DNA of 64,000 nt from Chionis minor (lineage: Eukaryota > Chordata > Aves > Charadriiformes > Chionididae). How positions within the stretch are numbered: the first letter of the stretch is position 1; each line of letters begins with the position of its first letter. The stretch spans positions 998,384-1,062,383 of the forward strand of contig VZSF01001513.1 of assembly GCA_013398295.1 (NCBI GenBank), given 5' to 3'. Positions 37,601 through 51,665 of this stretch are shown piece by piece. Under the pieces are notes generated by a model that was not told where the DNA came from, did no database searches, and saw nothing but the letters and a program-made list of their open reading frames with translations. A program made the translations under genes and the position numbers.

Positions 37601-40594
37601 GCTTCTCTGCATGCCGGCAACAAAACAAAACAGCATGTGCATCTGAGCAGCATTAGATTGCACAGTGGCTTGTTAATGCAAGTGAGCTAGTCCACTCATA
37701 GTCTTCTAAAAAAGCAAAGAGGTAGTACATGATTATAAAGATTTGTTTTAAAAGCAGGACTTTCCCTTCCATGTAGCATTACTGTAAGAATGGCTGGTCT
37801 GCCTTGTTGCCCTCAAATTCAAATCTTTGCATAGGTTGATGTACAGCTTTGCTAGCGGGTAGGTCCATTTGCCAAGGTCACCTGCATGGTGTCCCTCAAC
37901 AGAGGCATTGTGCCTGTGTACTTCGGGCAAATGCAAATGTTTTCTTAAACTTGGTTGTTGTGGGTTGGTTGTTTTTTTTCAGAGGAGGAGGCTTAGGGGT
38001 GTAAACTCTTTTGATTTCAAAACGAGAATGGCCTTTTTACAGGCAACATGGAGCAACCAACCCAATCTAGTGGCATGGTCTTGATTTTTATGACAAACAT
38101 CCTTTCTCTCCCTCTGCAAACGAGTCTCACTGGTAGGATGCATGGGGCTGAGATGATCACTTTTCAGAACGTGTCTCTGCTGCCTGCAGCGGTGATACAG
38201 CATACATAGTGATGTACCTGAGCTGTGTCTGAAAGCAGAGGCAGTGTCACCTTTGCACCCTGCGCTTTAATGCTGGTTTAGCCAGCCCTAGGTATGGAGT
38301 TGAATAGTAGAGACGCCTGTGTGTCCCAGCGTACCGCTTGGCCTAGCACAGTGCCAGATAGATCATTAAGGATTTAGGTTGTGTAGCATGTAGGTAATGT
38401 AGCTGACCAAGAGACAGAGGAGCTAAGAGGCTGGGCTAGAGAACTTGCGAGAAGGACTGGTTGTTGGCTGGCTGAAGAATCTTTTTTGTCCAGAGGACTC
38501 ATGCTAGTTAGCTTATTCTACTGCCTTTGTGTCTGTATTGGTATTTCTAATGCAACCGGCCATTCTAGGGATGCTTGGGGTCTGGTTGTGCTCCATCATG
38601 CCTCTGGATGTGGGATGGTGTGCACAGAGTCCCCACGCGCTGATTGTGTTTCATAGGATGTATGGGCCCTTTGGAAGGCAAAAGATAATTATACAGTTAT
38701 CCAGATGAGAACATGGTCTTGCCTTGGGGCTGAACACCAGCTCTTGGGGAAAATGAGATAAGGTCATTTACAGGAATTGTTTACTTTCCTGTGTGTTACC
38801 TGAAAGCATCACCTTCACGTGTGTGGTACTCCTTATGATAGGAAAAAGCTCCACCTCTTCTGGGATCTGGAAAGACTGCTGGATACCGGCCAGGTCTCTG
38901 AAGTTATCACCTTTCCTTAGCGTAGGACACCAGTCAGGTCTGCAGCTATGTGTCTCATGACTCGTGGTTTGCAACATGTTAATTCCCTGCCAATTCAAAC
39001 AATAAGCCTGTGACGCTTGAAGGAAGGTTTACATTTTACGGAGACCAGTTTTGCTGGAAAGACTCTTATTAACTCAAACGACATGAAAGTTTCTTTCAGC
39101 AAAATCAATTAAAAATTACATGCTGAAAACAGGAGTTGAATGCCTTTCCTGATTACGTACAGCCACTGTTAACAGAGCAACTCTTATTAGTGTGCTGTTT
39201 GCTTTTTCCATGGGTCAAGACATGGTAGGCATGGGATCTGTCATGTTCTCTCGCTTGTTTTTGTGGGTTTTTTTGGCAACTGGTGATTTTGTTTATTCTC
39301 ATCTCATGCCCTTTTTCACATCTGGAGCCAGATCTTGTTTCCCCTCAAGTCAAGGGGCTTTCCCCAAGGAGGTAAATTAGCAGTTGAACTGCATCTGTGG
39401 CTGATCCCAGCAGCGCCCTGCAAGGCGAACTGGCAGGCTGGGAGGCTATCGAGGGATTGCCACTGGTTTGCTTAGGTGCTATGCATGGCTTTGTTTTCTT
39501 AGCAAATAAAAATAAACCTTTTGTTTAATGAGGTGTTTTTAAGCTTTTCCGAAAGTTTTGGCTTTAATGTGCTACAGTAGATGCATCTGTGGGTAGTCTT
39601 AACTGTATTGGGTGCCTCCCTTTTCCCCACCCTGGTTTGGCTGCACGCAGGTAGAGACATACTGTTTGCATCCGAGAGGAGAGGGTGGGAAACAGCTCAG
39701 GCAGCATCAAAATGGGTGTGAGTCTGCATTCTGTGGAGCACCACAGCCTCAGCGGTGCACGTGGTCCTTGTCGCTTTGGGACCTCGATTCAGGAGAGCTG
39801 CTCAACTCAGCACTTTGCTGGCTTGGGGCCCTGAGGATGAGAGTAGATATATGTAAGCAGGACAAAATGAAGGATGTGCTATGTTATGAGAACAGTGCAA
39901 AGAATGAAAGATAAGCTGATTTTTATGGTGAATAAGTGAAGCAAATCAGCTAAAAGCTGCAAATTGGCACAGAATAGCGTACCAACATCCCTGTCCCTAC
40001 AACTGCTTAGTGCAGGAGATAAATTTTCATGCTGGAGTCTCTGGAAGCACTTCATTCAGCTTTAGAAAATATAGAGGAATGTCTCTTAGGGTCAGGAGTG
40101 CAGCAATGTCTGTGGCTATCTTATCTGACAGTCAACAGCTCGTGTAGACTGATTTGCCCTACTAGACAGTGCGTCTTCCACATTGTTTTCCACTCAAACG
40201 TGGTTGCTGCATGCTTGCAAGCTGGGCTCTTTTACAGCCTCTGGCATGCAGTGTTTAAAGTGTTGTTTCTCTGCACTTGATCAAATGGAAAATGCAGAGA
40301 AAAAAACCCAGCCTCTCACGTTTCCACGTCATGTTTAATCAGTCACTGTGCAGGACAGTTTAGTCTAGTCCTGATTTACAGTTATGCTTACGAAGAGCAG
40401 TCCTGTTTTGAGATCCACATATCAGATCTCTGTGCCCCATTGACTCCACTGTATATAGTCTGTGAACTTTAATGCGACTTTCCACATGACTAAGGACTAC
40501 TGAATAGCCTACAGAAGTTATTGGCTCTGCTAGCGTCTACTTTTCCTTTATGGTTATTTAAAGGGATTGATTTGAAACCTGCAACCCCTGCACA

Positions 40595-40690
40595 TAATGA
40601 GTTTGTATAAATCATTAAAAAACATCGTTCGAAGGGGCCTCAAGAGTTTGTCTGGTTCATCCACCTGCCCCACGGCTGGAAAACCTTTAC
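40595..40690 (-). repeat. Possible CR1 3'-end fragment
   Basis: The plus strand reads gttcgaaggggcctcaagag, tttgtctggttcatccacct and gccccacggctgg. This resembles the reverse complement of the CR1 3' untranslated end ('ggaagggacctcaagaggtcatctagtccatccccctgccc'). It is short and diverged. Confidence 0.45.
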
Positions 40691-42656
40691 ATAAGTGCAA
40701 GTCCCTCATACTTTCACTCTTCTTCTGCTTTGGTGTAGTGGTTACATTTGCAGGTAATAACTTGTGTACTACACTTTTACAGGCACAGCCTCTCATTTAC
40801 CAAATGTTTGAAATGAGACCTCGGTATTAGCTGGGAACTCTGTTACCGATGCAGTAAAAATAAGTAATACTGCTCATCCATGGAGGGGATAAGTGATTAG
40901 ACATAACTTGTGTGCTGTCATTCTTTTTGTGACTAATACATCCTTATGAAGGCATTTCGCAATTAAAAAGCATGCAGATGCAATTTAAAAAATAACTACG
41001 TGTAACAATTACAGCCAAGTTCTTACAGAAAGGAGCCCAGAATTAGACTCAATCTTTAAGTCCCAGACCACCTGGGAATATTTAGGTTAGAACTTCTGAA
41101 ACTAAGAAACAGTCTTTTCTACAAATAGGTTATTTTTCTGTCTTTCCTGCCCTCTTGATTCTTTATTAAAGGCGTGATGGTCATGAGAAGAGAGGAAAAT
41201 ACAAACTGAAATAAATTTTAAAATGTTATGCAAAATTTACTTTTAAAAACTGACCCTAAGTATTATTGCTACCTTTTTAGCCAGAACTGCTCATGTGACT
41301 TTTAAGGTGTTCCCTGATATCAAGGGCATTCAGGCCTATGATTTTTAGGACCCAATTTTGAAAACTTTTGCTTTGAGATCTCCAGAATTACCCAGCATTA
41401 ATCCAATAATTTTGTTGATCTTTGTATCTACCTCAAGTCGGAGAAGCTTTCAACATTAACGTCAGAGAATATGACCCCTGAGTTAGCATTAGGTAGACTG
41501 ATATATATAGCTGAGAAAAAGGTCTCCGTCAACCTTAATAAATGCTTTACACAATTTTTTAAAAACAAAGATTATGCCAACAAAATGCTGTTGCATTGGC
41601 TCCCTCTGACTTGCTGAAATGGAAGATTTCTTGCAACGTGACATGTTGCAGTGGGTGATGCTACTACATATGTAAGGGAGACAATGAGAAAATCAGTATT
41701 GTTGACGTACTTGGCCTGCAGCAACTTCCGTAGCTATCCAGAGAGAATGTGGCTTATTTTTTCAGCTGCAGCACGATCAGTGCCTGATGTTTCCTTTGTC
41801 AATAATCCAAATGTTTAGATTTTGTTCTTTATGCCAGTGAGCATGTAAATATTTTTTATGTTTTATGCAAACAGGGGGATTTTGTAAAGTCACCCACCAA
41901 CTTTTAGTACCAATGGTGCAATTAAAACACCTTGTCTTCAGATTCTGGTTCGAAGTCATCAGCTACCTGTAATGATTGCAGAAAGAAACTAAAGATAACA
42001 CAGTAGAACATTTCACCTATTACATGGTAACACTGTACCAACTGTCTGGTTTACAGTTCAAAATTTCTGTGGGGGAAAATTCCCCCTCTTCCCCCCCAGA
42101 ATTCCATCTGTTACCGGTGGTACCCTGGGCAGGACAGCAGGCACAGCTTTGCTTCTGCCCTCTGTGTGCCAGCCAGGCTGGTGCTGGGGCTTGCAGTTAG
42201 CTGCTGGTGTGGGCCAGGATGCGGATTGCAAAGCTTGTTCCCATGGAGCACGGGGAAAGCATTACTCATCATTTGGCCTCCGAGTCATAACACCTTTGCT
42301 GTTAATAAGATCAAGAACCTCCCCTTTTATGAGGCTGTGCCTAAAGGCACAATTTAGCCTCGGAATCGTATTACCCGATTATTATTCCACTAAAGCAGGT
42401 GGCGGTTTTCCAGCTCACAACAATGGAAATGGGAGCAAGCCTTCAAGTCTCAACTCTGTACAAGGTGTGATATATTCAAAACCACTGTGATCCTCCACGC
42501 TCTGAGCTGATTTCTTCTCATTCAATTAAAGTTTCACAAGCACGATTTATTATTAACAGATAGAGCTGCTTTCACAAATCTCTTGGCAGCGTAGTAGAGC
42601 AGTGCTTCTGAAACAGGAAAATTACTTCCAGCTAGGACAGGTTGTTTACTAGCTAA

Positions 42657-43530
42657 ATCATAGAATCATAAAACGGTTTAGGTTGGAAAGGACATTAAAG
42701 ATCACCCAGTTCCAGCCCCCCTGCCATGGGCAAGGACACCTCCCACTAGACCAGGCTGGTGAAAGCCCCGTCCAACCTGGCTTTGGACACTTACAGGGAT
42801 GGGGCCTCCACAGCTTCCCTGGGCAACCTGTTCCAGTGTCTCACCACCCTCGGAGTGAACAATTTCTTCATGAGATCTAATATAAATCTACCGTCTTCTA
42901 ATTTGAAGCCATTACCCCTTGCCTTATCACTACATGTCCTTGTAAAAATTCCCTCTCTAGCTTTCTTGTAGGCCCCTTTCAGACACTGGAAGGCTGCTAT
43001 GAGGTCTCCCCAGAGCCTTCTCTTCTGCAGGCTCAACAACCCCAACTCTCTCAGCCTGTACTCACAGCAGAATGCTCTAACCCTTTGATCATCATTGTGG
43101 CCCTCCTCTGGACCCGCTCCAGCAGGTCCATGTTCTTCTTATGTTGGGGGCTCCAGAGCTGGATGCAGTATTCCAGGTGGGGTCTCACGAGAGCAGAGTA
43201 GAGGTGCAGAATCACCTCCCTTGTCCTGCTGGCCACACTTCTTTTGATGCAGCCAAGGATGCAGTTGGCCTTCTGGGCTGCAAGTGTACACTGCTGGCTC
43301 ATGTTGAGCTTCTCATCAACCAACATCCCCAAGTCCCTCTCCCCAGGGCTGCTCTCAATCCATTCTCCTCCCAGCCTGTATTTGTGCTTGGGATTGCTCT
43401 GACCCATGTGTGGGACCTTGCACTTGGCCTTATTGAACTTTATGAAGCTGGCATGAGCCTACCACTCAAGCCTGTCCAGGTCCCTGTGGATGGCATATCT
43501 CTGATCCAGGTGTACTGCTGTGACAAAGTC
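42657..43530 (-). mobile_element. CR1 LINE, 5'-truncated, minus strand
   Basis: Read on the minus strand, this is the last part of a chicken-repeat-1 non-LTR retrotransposon: the end of the reverse transcriptase ORF and the short 3' region. The 3' end is at the low-coordinate side, where the plus strand starts tcatagaatcataaaacggt, the complement of the characteristic CR1 terminus. Motifs [46 protein letters not shown] and RHWNRLPREAV are legible. The 5' part is missing, as is usual for CR1. It lies antisense to PRKCH. It is the youngest-looking repeat in the window but is broken (next entry) and cannot be active. Confidence 0.93.
42791..43407 (-). pseudogene. Degraded CR1 ORF2 remnant (reverse transcriptase C-terminal region)
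   Basis: Two minus-strand open pieces, 43407-43051 and 43045-42791, lie in different frames. The first runs through [16 protein letters not shown] and ends soon after IKGLEHSAV; the second carries LSLQKRRLWGDLIAAF and later RGNGFKLEDGRFILD. The family sequence is continuous across this point, so a frameshift lies near 43050-43065. Only the C-terminal portion of the ORF2 protein is represented; the endonuclease and catalytic reverse transcriptase core are absent. Confidence 0.85.
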
Positions 43531-46500
43531 CATCCAATAAGGATGTGAATGTTTGCATCCAAACTATTTCTGGTCTACACTACTTTGAGGAAGGCAGCAG
43601 TGTCATGGTGCCTTGCCAAAGTGGGTCATGGCTTCTTTGTTTACTGTGTTGGAAAAGGAAGGGGGCTGGAGGAGGGGATGGGGGCAGAAATTGGGAAAAA
43701 AAGGGTTAGCTATGCAAGGTAGCAGGAGGAGATTACTTCTTGTGCAAACCTTTGTGGCAGAAGGGGCAGTAGGAAGTGATCCCTTCAAACTTTTTATGGG
43801 CTTTTAAATCAGCCTCTCTGTGCTGTCGTAGTCAGGCTGTAGCACATTTTGGCATGTGCAGGCTCTGTGGCACCCCTGTTAGAGTCCAGGCTGGTGTGTG
43901 ACATTTAACGTGCAGGCTTCAGGTTTTCTCCTCCCATCTCTGGATCTGGTTACGTTCCTTTTGACATTTATCTGAGTATGAAAATACAGCAAGGTCTCGT
44001 GTCCTTGTTGACTTGTACCTAAAAGCTGAATTAGTGTGCTTTGTATTTCTGTTTGTCAGTGTCTCTTGACCATAAATTGAGGAATTGTGTGCTTATCTAT
44101 GTTTTGCGGATTTTGATACAATCTTATCAACTTAATTTACCCTTTGCCATTGCATGCACCTTCTCTTGGATTTTCCTTCTGCTTTTATAACTGTTCTTCC
44201 TAGCTGGAGCTCCTATTTCAGTACTTTTCATATCACTAGTTCTAAACCTGGTGCCCAAACAGCAGCTTTACAGTCAGAATTTCTACCTTCAGCCACTGTT
44301 CAGGGAGAGAAGGGACCAAAGGTCTTGGCAGCTGGCTCCTGCTTCTTGCTTCTCTGCCCAGCCTTGATAAATGAGAAAGCTAAGGAGTTGCTCTGATTCG
44401 TGGCAGTTGGCCAAGCTCCCAGAGACTGCCCACCCACCACGAAGGCTAGAGGTCAGCACTGCCTGGAGCACGGACCAAGAGCTGGCCCTGCCAGTCCTGG
44501 TCCTGCTGGGGTCTCTTTGGGGTCAGGGCCAACCCCCTTGGGAGGGTTACAGCTCTCCATCTCCTTTGTGTTGCTTGAGGTGCAGCAAGCCTGCAAAGCT
44601 TCAGCTGGTCTAATTCATGCTTTGAATTGCAGAGTAAATTGCAAAGTTGTGATGGCCAGCCAATCTGCTGGTGGTAGGTTTGAGAAGGGACTAGCATAAC
44701 TCATACCTGAACTCGCAATTTTTCCCCTACCCCTACGCAAAGAGAAAATGTCCAAATAAGCCGTTATTGCATCATAGCTGATAAATAGATAGCTTTTATC
44801 TGTGACTGAGCTCCTTGAAACATACTTTCCTGTCTCCTTTCAGAAAGGCTGAAAGAAAGAACCTGTGATTCTTGTTGTAAATCTTGATATTTTGGAAAGG
44901 AGTCAGAGCAAAGTGAGATTGGCTTTTGAACCTCTAAAGCCACAAGACGACTGCAGTTTGAGTGGGCTGAAGTCTGATTCATGAGTGGAGAATCTCGGTG
45001 TTGCATGTCCCCCTACACTCTTTTGATCTAGTGAAATTGCCCTGCTCAAACTGGTGACTACCCTGACAGGGATAGCGCTAGGGGGAAAAGAGGTATTTAG
45101 TGATAAAATTTATCTAAAACTGTCTTGCAGCCTGCCCTATTTACTGCACCTCATCATCTCCGATAACAGCTGCCTTTGGGGTTCTTCAGGGCCGATGGCT
45201 TTCCCCAAGCCACAGGGCAGTCAGGAGAAGTTCCTGGCAGAACTGTTGGGTGCTGCTTCCCGGCATTAGCTGGTGGCACGTCTGGATCCCTGCTGGCCGG
45301 GAAACAAGACAGCAAATTCTAACTATTGCCATGAATCAGTAAGCCGACGTGGGACTGGGGACGTGTGAAAGGGAGGGAATGTCAAATGGCAGTTTCCAGA
45401 GGCATAGCTGTAACCTCTGCATGAGTTAAATGTGGCATGGAGTATCAGGTATCTCCATGTTCTGTCATGTCTAGGACAGGTTAATTGAAGTCATTGTTGG
45501 ACTGACTGAGAGCCTTCCCTACTTTCTCTTCACTTTCTTACAACAAGACTTATGCTGAAATTCTCCACCTCTTCCCAAGGGAAGGTTCTGATATTTCTTT
45601 GGTCTGTTTGTGTCTTCCTTGAGACCTTGCTGTGGTTTGGGGTGGTTCAGGCTGTTCTCCTGTTCCCTGGGGGATGTGTCCAGTTACTAGATGGCTGTCA
45701 CTCAGTAGAGTTGGTTTATAGACGGGAGCACATAATTTCCATAGGCTCCTGATCCCTAATTCCCTGAAGCCCACACTGATGCCTGTAGCTGCTGGGTATA
45801 ACGCAGGCATCGCTTGCTCTCAGGCTTTTCCTTGGCCTGTGTTGGCAGGGCTGTTCACAGCATTGGCTGCCTCCCAGGCACTGTTATGTAAGGAAGAATT
45901 TCAACATTAATTATGTGTCTTGGCTTTAGGTTTAATTCTGTCTCTCTGGACACCAGAAGTAGTCTCAGAAGTTTCAGTGTGGCTTCTGCAAACAAAACAA
46001 ACAAACTTTATTTTACAGGCTTTGGGCTCCGCTGCTTTCTTCTGGAGCATCCGCTCTTTTGGGACATTTTTCCTTTGTTTCCCTGCCACTGAGAAAGGAC
46101 AGCAGCTTTTCTGGAGACGCTGCTGAGCATAGCTAACGTGCTTAAGTATTTGAGCTGCAGGAAGGCTGGCACTTACAGTCAGGCAGATTAAAAAGGAAAA
46201 CTTAATGTTTCCCTTTGCTCTCAGCTACTTTCCTCATTCTGAAGGGCCGGAGGAGGGAGGGATGGATGGACAGACACAATGCGCTGTTGCCAGTATGGCT
46301 GGGGCAGAAGCTGTGCTGGGTGAGAGATGTCTGTGTGGATCATGTTCTTGCCCTAATGGCTTTCCTCCCCCCATCCTCCTGCAACTGAAGTCATTAATGC
46401 TTGTTAAGCCAGGATGGAAACAAACCCAAACAACAACAGTCTACAAAATAATTCAGTCACTCCAGACTGGTGGGTTTTTTTCTCCAGTGAAGCAATTAGT

Positions 46501-49500
46501 CTCCTGTCATCCCATTTTTAGCCAGACTGGAAACAACCTGACGGACAATAGCGATTCCCCTCCTGGCAGGGCAGTTGCCAGATCCGCTCTGTGATGGGAA
46601 AGGTGAGGCGCCATCCCTTGCCTGTCTCTGGGGAAGAATCTCCCTCAAGAAATTCCTGTGGGCTTCACTGAAAGCCCTGTTTTTGTGCAGCCCCTCCCAG
46701 TGAGTCAGAGTCTCTGGCTCCTCTGAGAGCCCTCTGTATGGTTGGGTTTTCTCTGAGCCCGCTGCAGGGTTAACCCTTCTGTGGTTTAACCCAGGCGCTC
46801 TCATGCGTATACGACCCATCCCACTCACTGGCTGATGATGTAGGTTGTGGGTGCCAGAAAGTCATGAAGTAATTTGTGGTTTCTACCAACAGCAGGCCAA
46901 TATAGGACTCGCACGGGGCAGGGGGGGGAAGATTTTTCCAGTCTTGCTCATCCAAATGGTACTTGATCCTAGGAATGGCTCAGCCCGTGTAAGGGGACAG
47001 TGTTGTGGAGCAGGGGGCTATGGCATGTGAGCAAATGCGTTGGAGTTTGGCCAAAAGCTGAGGGTGTGATAGTGAGGACAGGGGCCAGCTGAAGTCCTGT
47101 GGTAGCGCTGCAGACGGCCACCGCGCAGCTTGGCCAGAGCAACCCGGGAAAATCAGTTCCTATAACTGGTTGCGACATGAGTACCATGAAGTGCTGGCCT
47201 CTGCCGAGGTCGCTGTGCCATGCACAGGGCATTCCTCTTGCTGCTGAGGTTGGCTGTAGCACGTGGGGGAGCACTGGATTTCTGTGTCCCCCCATCGCTG
47301 CACCCCCCTGCTGGGCACTGTGCCTGCCCGGCACTCGGCACCCTCACTGCCCCGAAGAGCCCGTATGGGACAGGGCATGGAAGGGCAGGATCAGGTAGGA
47401 AAGCAACGTGGCCGTGCTGCTGGAGGAGAAGGCTCAAATGGCCCGAAAGAGGGGCGTTGCTGTCTTCAGCTTATATAAAAAGCAGCGCTGCTGGCACCTT
47501 AGCGGCTGGCCAGTGCTAAACCTGAATGCTTCCCTTTAAAGCCGCAGGAAGAAGCTAAACCCGAATCCATTTTCTGTCTCGTTTCTGCACATGAAGTAAA
47601 AGCCACAGAGCTGCTAGTCAGGTGCCAGAAAAAATTCCAGCTGCCCAGGGCAACCGAGGACAAAGGGGAGCTCTGCTTTCCTGGCTGCTGGGTTTAAGAT
47701 CAAGTCACCACGTGTTTGAGTAATGCGTCACCAGTGCCGGAGCTCTGACGTCTGTGGTATGAAGGTGCTGTGTGGGCACCAGAGGCGTTGCGCTGTGGAG
47801 CGCTTCACCTTGAGACAGAAAGGTGGGGTGGAGAAGCGTTTGGTGAAGAAATCTGCCATACGGGCTTGCTGGGGGATGTGGAGCGGAAAGTGTTTCTGGC
47901 TGATCCCTAAAGCTTGGATTATCTGTGGGACAGAGCCTGCTGCACCCAAACATCACTCTGGGTGTCAGCTGCACCCACTCCGCATCTGGGCAGAGCTGCT
48001 GTGGGAGCATGCTTTGGTTGCAGTGGGAAATGAAAGGCTGTTGATAAGGATTATCTTCTTGTTGGGCATTTTCTGTTTTGCCATGGTGAAAGTTGCCAGC
48101 AAGTGTGTGGTCTGGGGGCCGGGAACCATGTTCAAGGATTGAGTTCCAGGTGGCCGGGGTGGCTGTGGAGACACAGGCATGTGCGACGGAAATGCAAAGA
48201 TTCAAAATCAGTAGTACAAAACTAAGGAATTGGCTGGAGAGGAAACAAGCTGGGTTTGCTTTTATATCAGTGGTGCTTCCCTAGTCACCGCAGGGACAAT
48301 GTGGGGTGGGAAGTGAAAGTAACCCTGTGTTTAAAAGTTGGTTCCCAATGCATGTGGATGTACTCTTGACATGAAAGTGGCTGCTATGTCATGGTGTGGT
48401 TGCTTTCCTGTTACAGTCTAGCAAAAAGTACCCTGCACCACCCACACCACTATCCCCTGCCCCCAGCATTCTTTGTTCTCACAGCCCAACTTTTCTCATG
48501 CAAAATCATGAAGAGGTTTGCAAACCATTTATAAAGTAAAGTACTGTGAAGTCTGCTTGAGGACAGAAATAAGAGACTAGTAAACCAGTATGGTGTCCCC
48601 AAAGTGCAGAGAGGACACAGGTCATCCATCTCTTGCTGCTTGTCTGCATAGTCTATCTAGAACAGTTCCAGGAATTCATTATCTTTAATGTATCTTTTGT
48701 GTGTGATGCATTTCAGCAAGTTAAAATTAAAATAGTTCACCTTTTGTTCCTTTTTCTCAGACCAGTAAAGAGTCATTGTGGTTTCCCTGAGCCTCTATGG
48801 TCTTCCATTAGTCCTCAATCAATTATTTTTTCATGGGGGGAGTATCTGAAAACAGCAGTCCAGTCTGAGAGTAGTGGCACTTGACTGCCTAGATGAGTTT
48901 GAAGCACTTGATGAATGAACCCACTGGAATTGTCAATAACATTAAGAACTGCTTTCCTGCCACAAATTAAAAACACAGCCTTGTAGGTAGAGTGTGCTAA
49001 ACTTTGATGAGGACATGAGCTAAAAACCAATGCACTTTAGATGTCACCTGGGTGTACCTTTAGCAAGCACGGACAAGGAGTTTTTTAAAAAATATACTGC
49101 CTCCAAGTTGGCTAACTTCTGTTTTGCGATAGAAAAATCCATATTGTGCAATTCTAGCCTGTGTAAACATGGGAGGTTCAGATACAAAATCTTTAATTCT
49201 GAGTTTTGATCTAGTGTGGTGCCATCACACCTCTCAGCCAGGATTTCTGTCTGGTTTGCATGTTGTTTCTTATCTCCCTAAGTTAGAAATAAGTTTCAGT
49301 GAGGATTTCAGTGAGGAAGACAGTGGTGTCATCTTCTTGCAGAAAGGGACTTATAATCAAGACACTCAAGCATATAATCAAGGCCTGTGTAAGCAAGAGG
49401 GACCTGACAGCTTCAGATCTTTCCCAGTTAAAATAGTAAAATCTGAGAGTCCTGTAGTCTGTAGTGTTGGCCTGAAAAAGGCTGATGGAAGAAAAGTTGT

Positions 49501-51650
49501 CACAGGTACCTTCCAGTAAGCAAGGCATCCTGGTCCTGGAAAGAAGAGTGAACGCAGTGTCACAGCATGAATTGACTCTGAATCAGCCAACTGTAAGACA
49601 CGTGCTCCTCATGGGTAATACCCCCAAATTTCCATCTTAGCTGGAGCTTGCTGCATGATAGTGTTAGTCATTATTCCTATTCCTGTCCTGAAAATGCCCC
49701 TTGTGCTTCACTTACACAAACTTCCCAGTTCTCCCCCTGGAGTTGATACTCTGTATTGGGTGATGAAAAGAAAGGGTGCTGACCCTTCATATTGCAAGGA
49801 TGTGACTGTAGATGCACATGGAGGGACTGGCTTGTTCATCAGGCTAAGGACTGTAATACTTGGTCTGGAAAGCAATCTTTTAGTGTTGTGCCACGGAAAG
49901 CTGAGTGAAGCCAGGAGGCATATTCCCAGAGACACAGACGTGCAGTACCACTGGGTATCCTCCTCCATGGTCTCACACTGTCGAGACGAAAGTGCCCTTA
50001 CTACACTGGGAAGGTGCCAGTTGGGTTGCAGTGACTCTCATGGAGGGACGTGACAGATCTATGCGCTAAAAACTTGTGAGGTGAGCAGTGTAAAGACAGA
50101 GTTTCCTCATTCAAGTCCCATTTCTATCCTTTTTCTAGATGGGATCAGTTGAGACAGTGCTTATTTTCATTTTCTGATTCATTTGTTTCATATATTACAG
50201 GAACGAGGGAGTTGGTAGGTTTTTGTGCATGGTAGACATGTCAGCTGAGCACTGATTGACTTCTGCTGTAAGTTACTTCTGCTTTGCCTGTATTTGGACA
50301 GCCAGCTAAGGCACCTAATTTGGGAACTTAAATAGCTTTGTCAGCTGGTGAGTCAAATTTTAGAAGGGCTAAACTACCTTGGGAAAGCACCTGTCTCCCT
50401 GCGCGAGCTGGAGAGGGAGCCCTGACCACTGAGACTCGTGGGTTGAGTACCTGTGTGGGGACAATGCCAGCCGGCATTGTTCACGGGCAGTTTGGGGTCT
50501 CTCTGCTGCCTGTATGGTATTTGGGGTGACACATGGGATCTAGTCTGTCCCTATTGGCCTGGCACAATATCGCTGGTTCCTGCACTCGGGCAGCTTGGGA
50601 GGAGTCCCCAGAAGTCGGAGCGGAATTGTGGAGAGCTTGGCATGCCCAGCCAGGGATTCCGTCTGGCTCTGCCCTGCTTATCCAGGACACTTGGGCTTCA
50701 TCCAGCCCTGGGTGCATCACCTGTGATGAGTGAATGGCAACAGTAATCCACATGAAATAAGAAATGAAATCTTGGGATAATGACCCATTTGTTAGGCTCC
50801 TACAAATACCTCTTCCATCTGATTTCACTGCTGTTATTTAAGTGATTGTTGCGGAGACAAACAGGGAGATCAGAGCAGTCAGGAAAGCACTTTGTTTGCC
50901 CACAGGTTTGTTGGAGTCTTAGAAAAAAGAATAATATCAGTGACGGTCTCAGGTTTTTTTAAGAAACAACTCTCAAGACAGCATCTCCTAGGAAGTATAT
51001 TTAAATTTTATTCCAAGGGGGAGCTAGGCAGTACCCCCTCCTGAGCAGTACTGGGATGCCTGTGTGCTTTGTGCCCACAATGTGTCACTAGCACAGAGAC
51101 TCCTCCTTCGCTGCACGCATAAAAATTCAGTGCAAATAGTCAGATTTTCAAAAGCATCTGTGTCGGCCCAGTATTGCTCCTTCAAAAGTTAATAGTAAAT
51201 TTGGCAGTGGAAATCTACAGGCCAAAGCAAAGTGCTTTTAAAAATCCCATCTAAAAATACAGTGCTTCTTCCTTCAGCTTTGTTCATTCCATTATAGAAA
51301 GGAGATTAGCACCTATAGCCTTAGCTTTATCAATCTGGATCTGTAATTCAGAGCCTTAATAAGGTTAAGTAATATTTTTTTTCTCTAAGGGCCTAATTGA
51401 AAATCAGCTGAACCTGACAGGAATTTTTTTCCACCAGTTTCCCTGGATTCAGGCTCAGGCTCAGTAAAGTGAATCTTATCTGTATTAGATGAATACGGAG
51501 AAGTCTGCCTGACTAGACATACAGGTTCAATGCAGGAGTGTCTTCCCCGCAAAGCCCTGCTGGCGTTACCAATACTAGCACAGGTTTGGTTGCTGCCCAA
51601 GCCTTTGCCAGAGGCAGTCTGCACACATGATCGTGATGGATACAGGCACC

Positions 51651-51665
51651 TTTTTTTTTTTTTTT
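51651..51665 (+). repeat. T-tract, 15 bases
   Basis: Uninterrupted T run followed by a CT-rich stretch (cctctcccctcctctttt) in the large intron. No element attached to it was identified. Confidence 0.9.

Noticed and set aside
47705..48205. 166-codon minus-strand open frame with an overlapping 139-codon plus-strand frame
   Set aside because: The region is relatively GC-rich, which lowers stop frequency on both strands. Neither translation resembles a known protein.
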